The translations under genes were made by a program, and so were the position numbers. From DATBQN01 sp963799925 (lineage in GTDB: Bacteria; Acidobacteriota; Thermoanaerobaculia; Multivoradales; UBA5704): a DNA stretch of 64,000 bases. The DNA is taken from positions 558,001-622,000 of the forward strand of contig CAWCYZ010000004.1 in NCBI GenBank assembly GCA_963799925.1. The letters are read 5' to 3'. The notes beneath the pieces were generated by a model. That model ran no database searches. It was not told the origin of the DNA and saw nothing but the letters and a program-made list of their open reading frames with translations. This document shows, piece after piece, positions 45,321 through 59,426 of this stretch (position 1 is the first letter of the stretch; each line of letters opens with the position of its first letter).

Positions 45321-48300
45321 GCCGGCCGCCCCGCCGGCCGCCGAGCCGATCACGCCCGCCCACCGCCTGCCCGGCGAGCCGCTGCCGCTCTCCTTCGCCC
45401 AGCGCCGCCTCTGGTTCCTCGAGCGGCTCGAGCCGGGGACGGCGGCCTACAACATGCCGGGCGCCGTGCACCTGACGGGACGGCTCGACACGGCGGCGCT
45501 CCAGGCGGCCCTCGCCGCGGTCGTCCGCCGCCATGAGGCCCTGCGCGCCGTCTTCCCGCTCGACCCGGCGCGCGGCGGCGAGCCGGCGCAGCGGCTGGCG
45601 CCGGCGCCGGCTGGCGCTCGCGCCTGCGCTCTCGCATGGACGCTGCCGGCGGTCGACCTCGCGGCCCTGCCCGCGGCGGCCCGCGGCGCCGAGATGGAGC
45701 GCCTGTCGAGAGAGGAGGCCCGCCGGCCTTTCGACCTCGCGCGCGGGCCGGTGTTCCGCACCCGGCTCCTGCGCCTCGCCGGGAGCGAGCACCGGCTCCT
45801 CGCCACGTTCCATCACATCGCGGCGGACGGCTGGTCGCTCGGCCTCTTCCTCGACGAGCTGGCGGCCCTCTACCCGGCGCTCGCCGGCCGCTCTCCCGGC
45901 GCGCCGCGCCTCCCCGCGCTGCCGGTGCAGTACGCCGACTTCGCCGCCTGGCAGGCCGGATGGCTCCGCGGCGAGGTCCTGGCGGACGAGCTCGCCTACT
46001 GGCGCGAGCGGCTCGCCGGCCTGCCGGTCCTCGAGCTCCCGCTCGACCATCCGCGCCCCGCCCCCGGCGACCCGCGCGGGCGCCGCGGCGCCCGGCGCGC
46101 GCTCCGCCTGCCCGCGCCGGCGGCCGCGGCGCTCGACGGGCTGGCGCGGCGCCAGGGCGTCACCCGCTTCATGGTCCTCCTCGGCATCTTCCAGGCGCTC
46201 CTCGCCCGCTGGACCGGGGAGGACGTCATCCCCGTCGGCTCGCCGGTCGCCAACCGCCGCCGCCCCGAGGTCGAGCGCCTGATCGGCTTCTTCGTCAACA
46301 CCCTCGTGCTCGACGCGCGGGCGGGCGACGACCCGGCGCTCGGCGATTTCCTCTCCCGCGTGCGGCAGGCCTGCCTGGGCGCCTACGCGCACCAGGACCT
46401 GCCCTTCGAGCGCCTGGTCGAGGAGCTCGCGCCGCGCCGCGACCTGGCGCAGAACCCGCTCTTCCAGGTCGTGCTCGTGGTGGAGGAGCCGCTCCCGTCG
46501 ATCGCCGCCGGCGGCCTCGCCATGCGGCCGCTGCGCGCCGACGGCGGCACCGCCAAATTCGACCTCACCGTAACCGTGTCGCCGCCGGCCCCGGCGTCCC
46601 CGGACCCGGCCTGGGACCTGCTCGCCGAGTATCCGGCGGCGCTCTGGGAGCCGTCGACGATCGACCGCCTGCTCGGCCACTTCCGCGCCCTCCTCATCGC
46701 CGCCGCGGCGGCCGATCCGGCGGCGCGCCTGTCGCAGCTGTCGCTCCTCTCGCCGGCCGAGCGCCAGCAGCTCGTCGTCGAGTGGAACGACACCGCGGCG
46801 GCCTCCCCGCGCGGGGCGCGCCTCCACGACCTGATCGCGGCGCAGGCGGCGCGCCTCCCGGACGCGGTGGCGGTGGTCGGTCCGGGCGTCCGGCCCGGCG
46901 TCGGGCCAATCGGGCCGGCGATCGGACCCGTCAGCCGAGGCGATGCCCGGCTGACCTACGGCGAGCTCCTGGCGCGGGCGCGCCGGCTGGGGGCGTTTCT
47001 ACGCTCGCGCGGCGTCGGCCCCGAGGCGCGGGTCGGCCTCGCGGTCGAGCGCGGGCCGGCGCTCCTCGTCGGCGCCCTCGGCATCCTCGAGGCGGGCGGC
47101 GTCTACGTGCCGCTCGACCCCACCTACCCCCACGATCGCCTGCGGTGGATGCTCGCCGACTCCGGGGCGGCGCTGCTGCTGACCGAGTCCGCCCTCGCCG
47201 GGCGGCTCGCTTTCGCCGGTCCGACGATCCGCCTCGACGCCGACTGGGAGCGCATCGCGGCGAGCGACCCCGGGCATGCGAGCCAGCGAACGATGCGAAC
47301 GATGCGAACGATGCGAATGACGCGAGCGACGCGAACCTCGCCTACGTCATCTACACCTCGGGCTCGACGGGGCGGCCGAAGGGGATCGCGATCGCCCACC
47401 GGAGCGCCGTCAACATGGTGCGCTGGACGCTCGCGGCGCTCGCGGCGGACCTCGGCGGCTCGCTCGCGGCGACCTCGGTCGGCTTCGACGTCTCGATCTT
47501 CGAGCTCTTCGCGCCGCTCGCCGCCGGCGGCCGGCTGCTCCTCGCCCCCGACGTCACGGCGCTCCCCGCGCTCGCCGCCGCCGCCGAGCTGCGCCTGGTG
47601 ACCGCCGTCCCCTCGCCGATGGCGGAGCTGGTGGACGGCGGGCTCCCTCCCGGCGCGCGGACGGTCAACCTGGGCGGCGAGGCGCTGAAGCCGGATCTCG
47701 TGGCGCGGCTCTACGCCCAGCCGCAGGTCGAGCGCGTCCTCAACCTCTACGGCCCGGCCGAGAACACCACCTACTCGACCTGCTCGCGGGTGCCGCGCGG
47801 CGCCGCGCGGGTCGCCGTGGGACGGCCGGTCACGAACACCGGCGCGCGGGTGCTCGGGCGGCCGTGGGCCGCCGCCGAGCCCCTGCCGGTGGGCGTGCCC
47901 GGCGAGCTCGCCGTCTACGGCGAGGGTCTCGCGCGCGGCTATCTCGGGCGGCCGGAGCTGACCGCCGAGCGCTTCGTCCCCGATCCGCTGGGGACGCCCG
48001 GAGCGCGGATGTACCGCACCGGCGACCGCGCCCGCCTGCTGCCCGACGGCGAGATCGAATACCTCGGCCGCTTCGACCAGCAGGTCAAGCTGCGCGGCGT
48101 CCGCATGGAGCTGGGGGAGATCGAGGTCCAGCTCGAGGCGCACCCGGCGGTGCGGCAGGCGGTGGTGGCGCTGCGCGACGATCCGCCCGCCGGGCCGCGC
48201 CTGGTGGGCTACGTGGTGCCGGAGGAGGGCGCGGCTCCCGAGGCATCCGGTCACGCCGCGGATCTCGGGGCCGCGCTCGCGGCGGCGCTCCGCGAGCGGC

Positions 48301-51300
48301 TGCCGGCGGTGATGGTGCCCTCGGCCTGGGTGGTCCTCCCGGCGTTGCCGCTGTCGCCCAACGGCAAGGTCGACCGGCGCGCGCTGCCCGCTCCGGCGCG
48401 TGCGGCCGCCGCCGGTCCCGTCGCGCCGCGCAACGCCGTCGAGGAGCGGCTCGCCGCGGTCTGGTGCGAGGTGCTGGGGCGCGAGGGGATCGGCATCCAC
48501 GACGACTTCTTCGATCTCGGCGGCCATTCGCTCCTCGCTCTCCGGGCGGCGTTCCGCATCAGCGAGGTCTGCGGGGTGGAAGTGCCCGTCGCGGCGCTCT
48601 TCGAGGCGCCGACGATCGCGGCGCTGGCGGAGCGGCTGGCCGAGGCCGGCCCGCTCGCCGCGCCGGCCGCCGCTGGAGCCGCGGGCGAGCGGCCGCCGCT
48701 CTCCTCGGCGCAGCAGCGCCTCTGGTTCCTCGACCGGCTGCAGCCCGGCGGCGCGGTCCACAACCTGCAGGTGGCGATGCGCCTGCGCGGCGACCTCGAC
48801 CCGCTGGCGCTCGGCCGTGCCCTCGGCGAGATCGTCCGCCGCCACGAGCCGCTGCGCACCGTCTACCCGGAGGTCGGGGGCGAGCCGTTCCAGGAGATCC
48901 TCCCGGCGGCGGCCGAGCCGCCGATGTCCCGGCTCTCGCTCGCCGCCCTGGCCGGCGCGCGGCGCGACGGGGCGCTCGCGGCGGCGCTCGCCGCCGAGGC
49001 CGGGCGGCCGTTCGACCTGCGGCAGGGGCCTGTCGTCCGCTTCCTGCTGATCGAGCTCGAGCCGGCGGAGCACGTCCTCTCCGCCGCCTTCCATCACATC
49101 GCGACGGACGGCTGGTCGCTCGGCCTCTTCGCGCGCGAGCTCGCCGCGCTCTACACGGCGTTTTCCGCCGGCCGGCCGTCGCCGCTCGCGCCGCTCGCCC
49201 GGCGCTACCAGGACGTCGCCGCGGCCGAGCGGCTGGCGCTCGCCGGCCCGGCGCTCGAGGGCCAGCTCGCCTTCTGGCGCCGGCGGCTCGCCGGGGTGCC
49301 GCCGCTCGACCTGCCGGGCGACCGCCCGCGGCCGGCCTCGCCGAGCCCGCGCGGCGTCGCCCGCCCGGTGGACCTCGCGCCCGACCTCGCCGCCGCCCTC
49401 CGGGAGGTGGCGCGCGCCGCCGGAGTCACCCCGTTCGTGGCCCTCTTCGCCGGCTTCGCGGTCCTCCTCGCCCGCTGGACGGGTCAGGAGGACTTCGGCA
49501 TCGGCATCCCCGTCGCCGGGCGGAGCCGGCCGGAGACGCAGGGGATGATCGGCCTGTTCGTCAACACGCTCGTGCTGCGCGCGCCGCTGGCGGGCGACCC
49601 CGCCTTCGGCGACCTGCTCCGCGAGGTGCGCGCGCTCGCGTCGGCCGCCCAGGCGCATCAGGAGGCGCCGTTCGAGCGGCTGGTGGACGAGCTCCAGGCA
49701 GGGAGAGGAAGCGGCCTCTCGCCCCTCTTCCAGGCGATGTTCGCCTACCTGAGCGATCCGGCGCCGCCGCTCGCCATGCCGCGCCTCGCGGCGACGCTCC
49801 TCGACCTCGCGCCGCGCCTCGCCGAGTTCGACGTCACCCTCTCGCTGCACGAATGGGAGGGGCGCCTGGGCGGCTGGCTCACCCTCCGCGCCGACCTCTT
49901 CGATCCGTCGACCGCGGCGCGCCTCGCCGGGCATCTCCGCGCGCTGCTGGCGGGGATCGCCGCCGATCCGGCGCGGCGGCTCTCGGAGCTGCCGCTGCTG
50001 AGCGCGGCCGAGCGCTGGCAGCTCGCCGAATGGAGCGGCCAGCCGGTGCCGTGGCGCGCCGCCGTGCTCCACGGCCGCTTCGAGGAACGGGCGGCGCTCG
50101 CCGGGGGCGAGCCGGCGGTGATCGCGGGCGAGGAGACGGTCTCGTACGCCGAGCTCGAGGCGCGGGCGAACCGGCTCGCCCGCCACCTGATGGCCCTGGG
50201 GCTCGCCCCGGAGGCGCCGATCGCCGTCTTCCTCGAGCGCTCGCTCGGGCTCGACGTGGCGCTCCTCGCCGTGCTCAAGGCCGGCGGCGTCTACCTGCCG
50301 CTCGACCCCAGCTACCCGCCCGAGCGGGTGCGCGACATCCTGGCGGACGCCGGCGCCGCCGCCCTGGTGACGCTCGCGGCGACCGCCGGGCGCCTGCCGC
50401 TCTTCGAGCCGGAGGCCGAGAGCGGCCGTCGTTCGCCGGCGCTCGTCCTCGTCCTTCTCGATCGCGACGCCGCCGCGATCGACGGCGAGAGCGCGGCGCG
50501 GCCGGAGGTCGAGATCGACCCGCGCGCCCTCGCCTATCTCATCTACACCTCCGGCTCGACGGGCCGGCCCAAGGGGGTGGCGGTGCCGCACGGCGCCGCC
50601 GCCGCCCATGTCGACGCGATCGTCGAGGCCTACGAATACGCCCCCGGCGACCGGGTGCTCCAGCTCGCCTCGCCCGGCTTCGACGTCTCGGTCGAGCAGA
50701 TCCTCTGCCCGCTCGCCGCGGGCGCCGCGTCGGTCGTCGCCGGCGCCGAGCTGTGGGCGCCGCGGGAGCTGCTGCGCCGGGTCGGCGAGCTGGGGCTCAC
50801 CTACATGGAGCTGCCCACCGCCTACTGGCACCGCCTGGTCGCCGATCCCGGCGACGCCCCGTCGCTCGCCCCCCTGCGCCTGCTGGCCGTCGGCGGCGAG
50901 GAGATGCTCGCGGCCGATGTCCGGTCGTGGTCGGCGACGCCCTTTGCCGGCGTCCGGCTGCTCAACGTCTATGGGCCGACCGAGGCGGTGGTCACCTCGA
51001 CGTTCCACGCCGTCCGCGCGGCGGACGGCCGGGGCGCGGTGCCGATCGGGCGACCGGTCGCGGGCCGCTCGGCCTGGGTGGTCGACCGGGCGGGCAACCC
51101 GCAGCCGCCGGGGATGCCCGGCGAGCTCCTCCACGGCGGTCCCCTCGCCCGCGGCTACCTGGGCCGGCCCGAGCTGACCGCCGAGCGCTTCGTTCCCGAT
51201 CCCTTCTCCGGGCAGCCCGGGACGCGGCTCTATCGCACCGGCGACCGGGTGCGCCTGCGGCCGGACGGCAACCTCGAGTTCCTGGGCCGGCTCGACGGGC

Positions 51301-54300
51301 AGGTGAAGATCCGCGGCTTCCGCGTCGAGCTGGGGGAGATCGAGGCGGCCCTCGCCCGGCATCCGGCGGTGCGCGAGGCGGCGGCCGCGGCCGTCGGGGC
51401 GGCCGGCGACCTCCAGATCGCCGCCTGGGTGGTCCCCGCCGACCCCGCCGCCGGCGGCCAGGAGCTCGTCGCGGCGCTCCGCGCCGCGCTGCGCGCCAGC
51501 CTGCCGGAGTACATGGTGCCGGCCGCCTGGGCCGTCCTGCCGGCGCTGCCGCTCTCCGCCCACGGCAAGGTCGACCGCCGCGCTCTGCCGCCGCCGCGGC
51601 TCGCGGCAGGCGGCGAGGGGTCCGTCGCCAGCCTTCCCGCGACCCCCGAGCAGGAGCTCATCGCCGGCCTCTTCGCCGGGCTCCTCGGCCGCCAGCGGGT
51701 GGGGCCGGACGACAGCTTCTTCGACCTCGGCGGCCACTCGCTCCTCGCCACCCAGCTCGCCTCGCGCCTCTACGCCGTCTTCGGCGTCGAGCTGCCGCTC
51801 GCCGCGATCTTCGAGGGCCCCACCCCGGCCGCCCTGGCGCGCCGGCTGGAGGCCGCCCGCGCCGCCGCGGCCGTCCTGCCGCCGCTCGCCGCGCCGCCCC
51901 TGGGGCGCGAGCCGGGGGAGGCGGGAGGCGAGGCGCCGCTCTCCTTCCCCCAGCAGCGGCTCTGGTTCCTCCACCAGCTCGAGCCGGACGACGCCTACCA
52001 CGTGCCGGGAGCGCTGCGTCTGCGCGGCGCCGTCGACGAGGGTGTGCTGGCGCGCGCTCTCGAGGCGATCGTCCACCGCCACGAGTCGCTGCGCACCGTC
52101 TTCCGCGCCGCGGGGAGCGCGCCGGTCCAGGTCGTCCTGGCGCCGGCCCCGGCGGCGCTCCCCGCCGCCGACCTCTCGGCCCTGCCGGCCGCGGCGGGCG
52201 AGCGCGAGGCCGGCGCGCCTTCTCGACGGCGACGCCCGCCGGCCCTTCGACCTCGCGGCCGGGCCGCTCCTGCGCACCCTGCTGGTGCGCCTCGCCCCCG
52301 CGGACCGCCTGCTCTCCGTCGTGATGCACCACATCATCTCGGATGCCTGGTCGCTGGGCGGCATGCTCCGCGAGCTCTCGGCGCTCTACGCGGCCGGCGC
52401 GGCGGGGGAGCCCTCGCCCCTCCCCGCGCTGCCGATCCAGTACCCCGATTTCGCCCGCTGGCAGCGGCGCTGGCTGGCGGGCGAGGTGCTGCGCCGCGAG
52501 GTCGCGCACTGGCGGCGGACGCTCGCCGGCGCTCCGGAGTCGCTCGAGCTCCCCTACGACCGGCCGCCCGCGGCGCCCGCCCCCGGGGCGGCGAACCGCG
52601 GCGGCCGCCGGCCGTTCGAGCTCGCGCCGGACCTCTATGGAGCGCTCACCGTCCTCGCCCGGCGGGAAGGCTGGACGGCATTCATGGCCCTCCTCGCCGG
52701 CTTCCAGGCCCTCCTCGCGCGCTACAGCGGCGCCGAGGACGTCGTCGTCGGCTCGCCGATCGCCAACCGCACGCGCCTCGAGATCGAGGGGCTGATCGGC
52801 TTTCTCACCAACACCCTGGCGCTGCGGGTGGATCTCGCCGGCGACCCCTCCTTTGGCGAGCTCGGCCGGCGCGTCCGCGCCGTCGCCCTCGACGCCTATG
52901 CCCACCAGGACCTGCCGTTCGAGAAGCTCGTCGAGGAGCTCGCCCCCGACCGCCACCTGGGGCGCAACCCGCTCTTCCAGACGATGCTCGTCCTCCAGCG
53001 GCTGCCGCCGCCGCCCGTCCTGCCCGGCGTCGAGGTCGAGATGCTCGACGTCGACACCGGCACGGCGAAGTTCGACCTCACCCTGATGCTGGCGGAGGCC
53101 GGCGAGGGCCTCGCCGGGGCGGCCGGCGCCATGGAGTTCGCCCGCGCCCTCTTCGACGAGGCGACGGTCGACCGCCTGCTCGGCCACCTGCGGACCCTCC
53201 TCGCGGGCGCCGTCGCCGACCCCGGCCGCCGGCTGGCCGAGCTGCCGCTGCTCGCCGCCGCCGAGCGCGCCGAGCTCGCCGCCTGGAGCGCGCCGCGGAC
53301 GCCGTCGCCGCCGGCCCTCCTGGTCCACGCGGGAGTGGCCGCGCAGGCGGCGCGGACGCCCGACGCCCTGGCGGTCGTCGACGGCGCGGAGGGCGGCGGC
53401 TGCCTCACCTATGCCGGGCTGATGGCGCGGTCGCGCCGCCTGGCCCGCCGGCTGCGCGCCATGGGGGTCGGCCCCGACGTCCCCGTCGCCCTCTTCCTGG
53501 CGCGCTCGCTCGACATGACGGTCGCCGTGCTCGGCGTGCTCGAGGCCGGCGGCGCCTGCCTGCCGCTCGACACCAGCTACCCGGCGGAGCGCCTGCGGGC
53601 GATGCTCGAGGACGCCCGGGTGCCGGTGCTGCTGACCCACGGCGCGCTCGCCGGCGCGGCGCCGCCGGGCGCCGGGCGGATCGTGCGCCTGGACGACGGC
53701 GGCGGGACGGGCGAAGAGCCGGACGGCGGGCTTCCCCTGCCCGCGGGCGCGGCGCCGGAGCACCTCGCCTACGTCATCTACACCTCGGGCTCGACCGGGC
53801 GGCCGAAGGGTGTGGCGATGACCCATGGCGCCATGGCGGCGATGCTCCTCTGGCAGCTCCGCACCTCCGCCGCGGGGGCCGGCCGCACGCTGCAGTTCAC
53901 CTCGCTCTCCTTCGACGTCTCCTTCCAGGAGATCTTCTCGACCTGGTGGGCGGGCGGCGCGCTGGTGCTGGTCTCCGAGGACGTGCGGCGCGATCCGCCG
54001 GCGCTCGCCCGCCTGCTCGCCGACGAGCGCGTCGAGCGCCTGTTCCTGCCCTTCGTGGCGCTGCAGCAGGTGGCGATCGCGGCGATCGGCACGATGGCCG
54101 GCGAGGCCGGCGCGGGCGGGCTGCCGGCGAGCCTGCGCGAGGTGATGAGCGCCGGCGAGCAGCTCTACGTCACGCCCCAGGTCGCCGAGCTCTTCGCGCG
54201 CCTGCCGGGCTCGTCGCTCCACAACCACTATGGCCCGTCGGAGACGCACGCCGTCACCTGGCTGGCGCTCGCCGGCGACGCCGCGGGCTGGCCGGAGCGC

Positions 54301-57300
54301 CCGTCGATCGGCCGGCCGGTGGATCACGCCCGCACCTTCCTCCTCGACGCCTGGCTGCAGCCGGTGCCGGTCGGGGTGGCGGGCGAGATCTGGGTGGGCG
54401 GCGCCGGGCTCGGCGCGCGGCTATCTCGGGCGCCCGGAGCTCACCGCCGGGCGCTTCCGCCCGGATCCGTTCGCCTGGGCCTCCGGGTGGCGGGCGGGCG
54501 ACCGCCTCTACCGCACCGGCGACCTGGCGCGCCGGCGGCCGGCGGGCGATCTCGAGTTCCTCGGCCGCCGCGATGCGCAGGTGAAGATCCGCGGCCAGCG
54601 GGTCGAGCTCTCCGAGGTGGAGACCGCCCTCGCCCGCCATCCGGCGGTGGCCCAGGCCGCGGTGGCCGCGGTCGGCGCGCGGGCGCGCCGCCTGGTCGCC
54701 TACGTCGCCTTCCGCGACGGGGCCGGAGCCGGCGATCTTCGCCGCGCTCCGCGCCTTCCTCGCCGAGAGCCTGCCCGATCCCATGATCCCCACCGCCTGG
54801 GCGCGGCTCGAGGCGCTGCCCTTGACCGCCACCGGCAAGCTCGACCGCCGGGCGCTGTCGCGGATCGAGCCCGAGGAGACGGCCCGCGGCGGCGCCCCGT
54901 TCGCCGCCCCGCGGACGCCCACCGAAGAGCTCCTGGCGGGGATATGGACCGAGGTGCTGGGCGTCGACCGCGCCGGCCTCGACGACGACTTCTTCGCCCT
55001 CGGCGGCCACTCGCTCCTCGCCACCCAGGTGGCGTCGCGCCTGCGCGAGGTCTTCGCGGTGGAGCTGCCGCTGCGCCGGCTGTTCGAAGCCCCGACGCTG
55101 GGGGCGCTCGCCGCGGCGGTGGAGGAGGCGCTGGCGCGGCGGCGGGCGGGGACCGCCGGCGAGGCCGCGGCGCCGCCGCTCCGCCGCGAGCCGCGGCCGG
55201 CCGAGCTGCCGCTCTCCTTCGCTCAGGAGCGGCTCTGGGTGCTCGACCGCCTGCGGCCGGGCGGCGCGGTCTACAACCTGCCGCTCGTCCTGCGCGCCGA
55301 CGGACGGCTCGAGCGGGCGCGGCTCGCCGCGGCGCTCGCCGGCGTCGTCCGGCGGCACGAGGCGCTGCGCACCGTCTTCGCCGACCGCGACGGCGCCCCG
55401 GCGCAGGTGATCCAGCCCGCGGCGGCGGTGCCGCTGCCGGTCGTCGACCTGCGAGCGCTCCCCGCCGCCCGCCGCGAGGCAGAGGGCCGCCGCCTGGCGT
55501 CCGCCGCCGCCGCGCGGCCGTTCGACCTCGCCCGCGGCCCGCTGCTGCGCGCCGCGCTCGTCGAGCTGGCGCCGGCCAGCTCTCTCCTCCTGATCTCGCT
55601 GCACCACATCGTCGCGGACGGCTGGTCCCTGGGCGTCCTGGTGCGCGACTTCAAGGCGCTCTATGCCGCCGCCCCCGCTCCCGCCAGCGAGCTCCCGGAG
55701 CTGCCGGTCCAGTACGCCGACTTCGCCCTCTGGCAGCGGCGCTGGCTCGCCGGCGAGACCCTGGAGCGCCAGCTCGCCTGGTGGCGCGAGCGGCTCGCCG
55801 GCGCGCCGGCGGCGCTGGCGCTGCCGCTCGACCACGCCCGCCCGCCGGTCCCCAGCCAGCGCGGCGCCGATCGGCTCCTTCGAGCTCCCGCCCGCCCTCG
55901 GCCGCCGGCTCGCCGCCGCCGCCGCGCGGCAGGGGGCGACGCCGTTCATGGTGCTGGCCGCCGCGCTCTTCGCCTTCCTGCAGCGCCTGACCGGGCAGCG
56001 GGACCTCGCGATCGGCGTGCCGATCGCCAACCGCAACCGCGCCGAGACCGAGGGGCTGATCGGCTTCTTCGTCAACACCCTGGTGCTGCGGGCGGACCTC
56101 GGCCGCGCGGCGACCTTCGGCGCGCTGCTGCGCCAGGTGCGCGAGGCGAGCCTCGGCGCCTTCGCCCATCAGGACGTGCCGTTCGAGAAGCTCGTCGACG
56201 AGCTGCGGGGCGAGCGCGACCTGTCGCGCTCGCCGCTCTTCCAGGTCGCCCTCCTGCTGCAGAACGCGCCGCTGCCCGAGGCCGAGCTCGGCGGCGTCCG
56301 GCTGCTGGCGGAGGAGCTCCCCGGCGGCACCGCCAAGTTCGACCTCTCCTTCGCCTTCGTCCCCGGCGCGGAGGGCGAGATCGCCGGCACCCTGCAGTAC
56401 GCGACCGAGCTCTTCGCGCCGACCACGGCCGCCCGTCTGGCGCGCGGCTTCGGCATCCTGCTCGAGGGCCTGCTGGCGGGCCTGGGCGCCGAGCCGGCGG
56501 CGCCGCTCGCGGCCGCCGCGCTCCTCGCGCCGGCGGAGCGGCACCAGCTCGTCCACGAGTGGAACGACACCGCGGCCCCCTACCCGCGGGAGAGCACCGT
56601 CGGCGACCTCCTGGCGCCGCGGCTCGCCCGCCAGCCCGACGCGGTCGCCGCGGTCTGGGAGGGCGAGAGCCTCACCTACGGCGGTCTCGCGGCGCGCAGC
56701 AACCGGCTGGCGCACCTCCTCCGCAGCCGGGGCGCCGGCCCGGGCACCCCGGTGGCCGTCTGGATGGAGCGCTCGCTCGACACCGTCGTCGCCGTCGTCG
56801 GCACGCTGGCGGCGGGCGCCCACTACGTGCCGCTCGACCCCGCCTGGCCGGTCGAGCGGGCGGCGGCGATCCTCGCCGGGATCGGCGCCCGGCTCGTCGT
56901 CACCCGCGCGGCGCAGCTCCCGGCGGTGCTCGCGGCGGGGTGGCGAGCGCCGCTCGCCGACGTCGTCTGCCTCGACGTCGCCGACCCCCAGCCGCCGCCG
57001 GAGCCGGTCGACTCCGGCGAGGTCCGCGCGCTCTGGGACTTCGTGGCCGAGCGGGCGGTGGACCGCGAGACCGCGGGCGGGTTCGTCAGCAGCTACACCG
57101 GCCGGCCGTTCGCCGCCGCCGAGGTCGACGAGTACCGCGACCGCGTGCTGGCGCTCGCCGCCCCCTGGCTGCGGCCCGATGCCCGCGTGCTCGAGATCGG
57201 CTGCGGCTCCGGGCTCCTCCTCTGGGAGATGGCGCCGCGGGTGGCCTCGATCGTCGGGCTCGACCCCTCGCCGCGCACCCAGGAGGCGAACCGCGCGCGG

Positions 57301-59426
57301 GCCGCGGAGCGTCCGGCGGGATCGGCGCGCGTCGAGCTGCCGGTCGGCTTCGCCCACGAGATCGACGAGCTGACCGCCGGCGGCTTCGACCTCATCGTCG
57401 TCGCCAGCACCGTCCAGTTCTTCCCGGGTCCGCTCTACCTGCAGCGGGTGGTGGAGAGGGCCGTGGCGCGGCTCGCTCCCGGCGGCGCGCTGCTGATCGC
57501 CGACGTGCCCGACGCGCGGCGCCGGGAAGAATTCCGCGCCTCGCTGGCGGCGGCCGGCGCGTCTCTCCAAGCGAGCGCCGACCGGGCGGGCGAGCGAGCG
57601 GTGGTGGGACGCGGACCTGTTCCGCGCCTTGGCGGACCTGCCGAATGTCGGGCGGGTCGAGGTCCTCGATCGGCCGAGCGGGCTTCGCCAACGAGCTGCG
57701 CTTCCGCTACGACGTCCTGGTGACGCGCGGGGCGGGCGAGCCGGCGGCCGGCACGGCGGCCGCGGCAGCCGCGACCTCCGCCGTCTGCGCCCGCGCCTGT
57801 GGACCGGCTGGCACGTCGAGCGCGCTCCCGCCGACCGCCCGAGGGCGGCGGCCGGCCCGCAGGACCTCGCCTACGTCATCCACACCTCCGGCTCGACGGG
57901 CGCTCCCAAGGGGATCGGCGTCCAGCACCGGCCGCTCGCCAACCACTTCGCCTGGGTGAACAAGACGTTCGGCATCGGCCCCGGCGATCGGCTGCTGTTC
58001 GTCAACTCGCTCGCCTTCGACCTCTCGGTCTACGACGTCCTGGGGACGCTCGCCGCCGGCGGCACGGTCCACGTCGCCCCTGAGGCCGCGCTGCGCGACC
58101 CCGAGCGCCTGGCGCGGCTGCTCGTCGAGGAGCCGGTCACCGTCTGGCACTCGGCGCCCGCGGCGCTCCTCCAGCTCGCCGCCTACTTCCCGCCGCCGGG
58201 CGGGCAGGCCGATCCGCCGGCCGCTCCGGCCGCTCCGATCTCCGCGGCCTCCCCCCTGCGCCTGGCGATGCTCGCCGGCGATTGGATCCCGCTCACCCTG
58301 CCCGGGCAGATCCAGGCCTCCTTCCCGCGCGCGCGGGTGCTCAACCTGGGCGGCGCGACCGAGACCGCGGTGTGGTCGAACGCCTATCGGATCGACGCCG
58401 TCGATCCGCGCTGGGCGAGCATCCCCTACGGCCGGCCGATCGCCAACGCCCGCTATCACGTTCTCGACCGCGACCTCGGCCCGTGCCCGATCGGGGTGGC
58501 CGGCGACATGTACATCGGCGGCGAGACCCTGTCGCTCGGCTACGCCGGCCGCCCGGCGGCGACCGCCGAGCGTTTCGTGCCGGACCCCTTCGCCGGAGAT
58601 CCCGCCGGCGCCCGCCTCTGGTGGACGGGCGATCGCGGCCGCTATCTGGCGGATGGCAACCTCGAGTTCCTCGGCCGCGGCGACGACCAGGTCAAGGTCC
58701 GCGGCTACCGCATCGAGCCGGGGGAGATCGAGGTCGCGCTCGCGCGGCACCCGGGTATACGGGAGGCCGCCGTGGTGGCGCGGGAAGACGTCCCCGGCGA
58801 GCCGCGTTTGGTAGCGTACGTGGTGCCCTCGCGCCCACCGCCATCGGCGGTCGGCGAGGCGGCTGCGGGCGACCGGACCGACGAGCTGCGCGCCTTCCTG
58901 CAGGCGAGCCTCCCCGAGTACATGGTGCCCTGGGCCTTCGTCGAGATGGAGCGGCTGCCGGTCACCGGCAACGGCAAGCTCGACCGCGCCGCCCTCCCCG
59001 CGCCGCGCGACGTCCGCGCCGCCGCGCGGAGCTACGTGGCGCCGCGCAACGACCTCGAGCGGGCCATCGGCGCCATCTGGCGCGAGGTCCTGGGGGTCGA
59101 GCGGATCGGCGTCCAGGAGAGCTTCTTCTCGGTCGGCGGCAGCTCGCTCCTGCTCGCCCGGCTGCAGAGCCGCCTGCGCTCGGCTCTCGGCCGCGACATC
59201 CCCTTCGTCGAGCTGTTCCAGCATCCGACGATCGAGAGCCTGGCGCGGAGCCTGGGCGGCTCCGCCGCCGGATCGGCGGCGCCATCGCCGGGCGAGCCGG
59301 CACCGGGGAGCGAGGGAAAGCCGGCCGCGCGGGCGCGCGCCCGGACGGAGACCCGCCGCGAGTCGATGCGGCGGATGCAGCAGCGCGGCCGCCGCGGGCA
59401 GGGGGACGGCCGACGAGGAGGACAGG

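Noticed and set aside
47124..52364. A 1746-codon open frame on the minus strand across NRPS modules 2-4
   Set aside because: It is an antisense shadow of very G+C-rich NRPS coding DNA. Its translation is low-complexity (Arg, Gly, Ala, Glu, His) with no motif, while the plus strand carries every expected NRPS motif.
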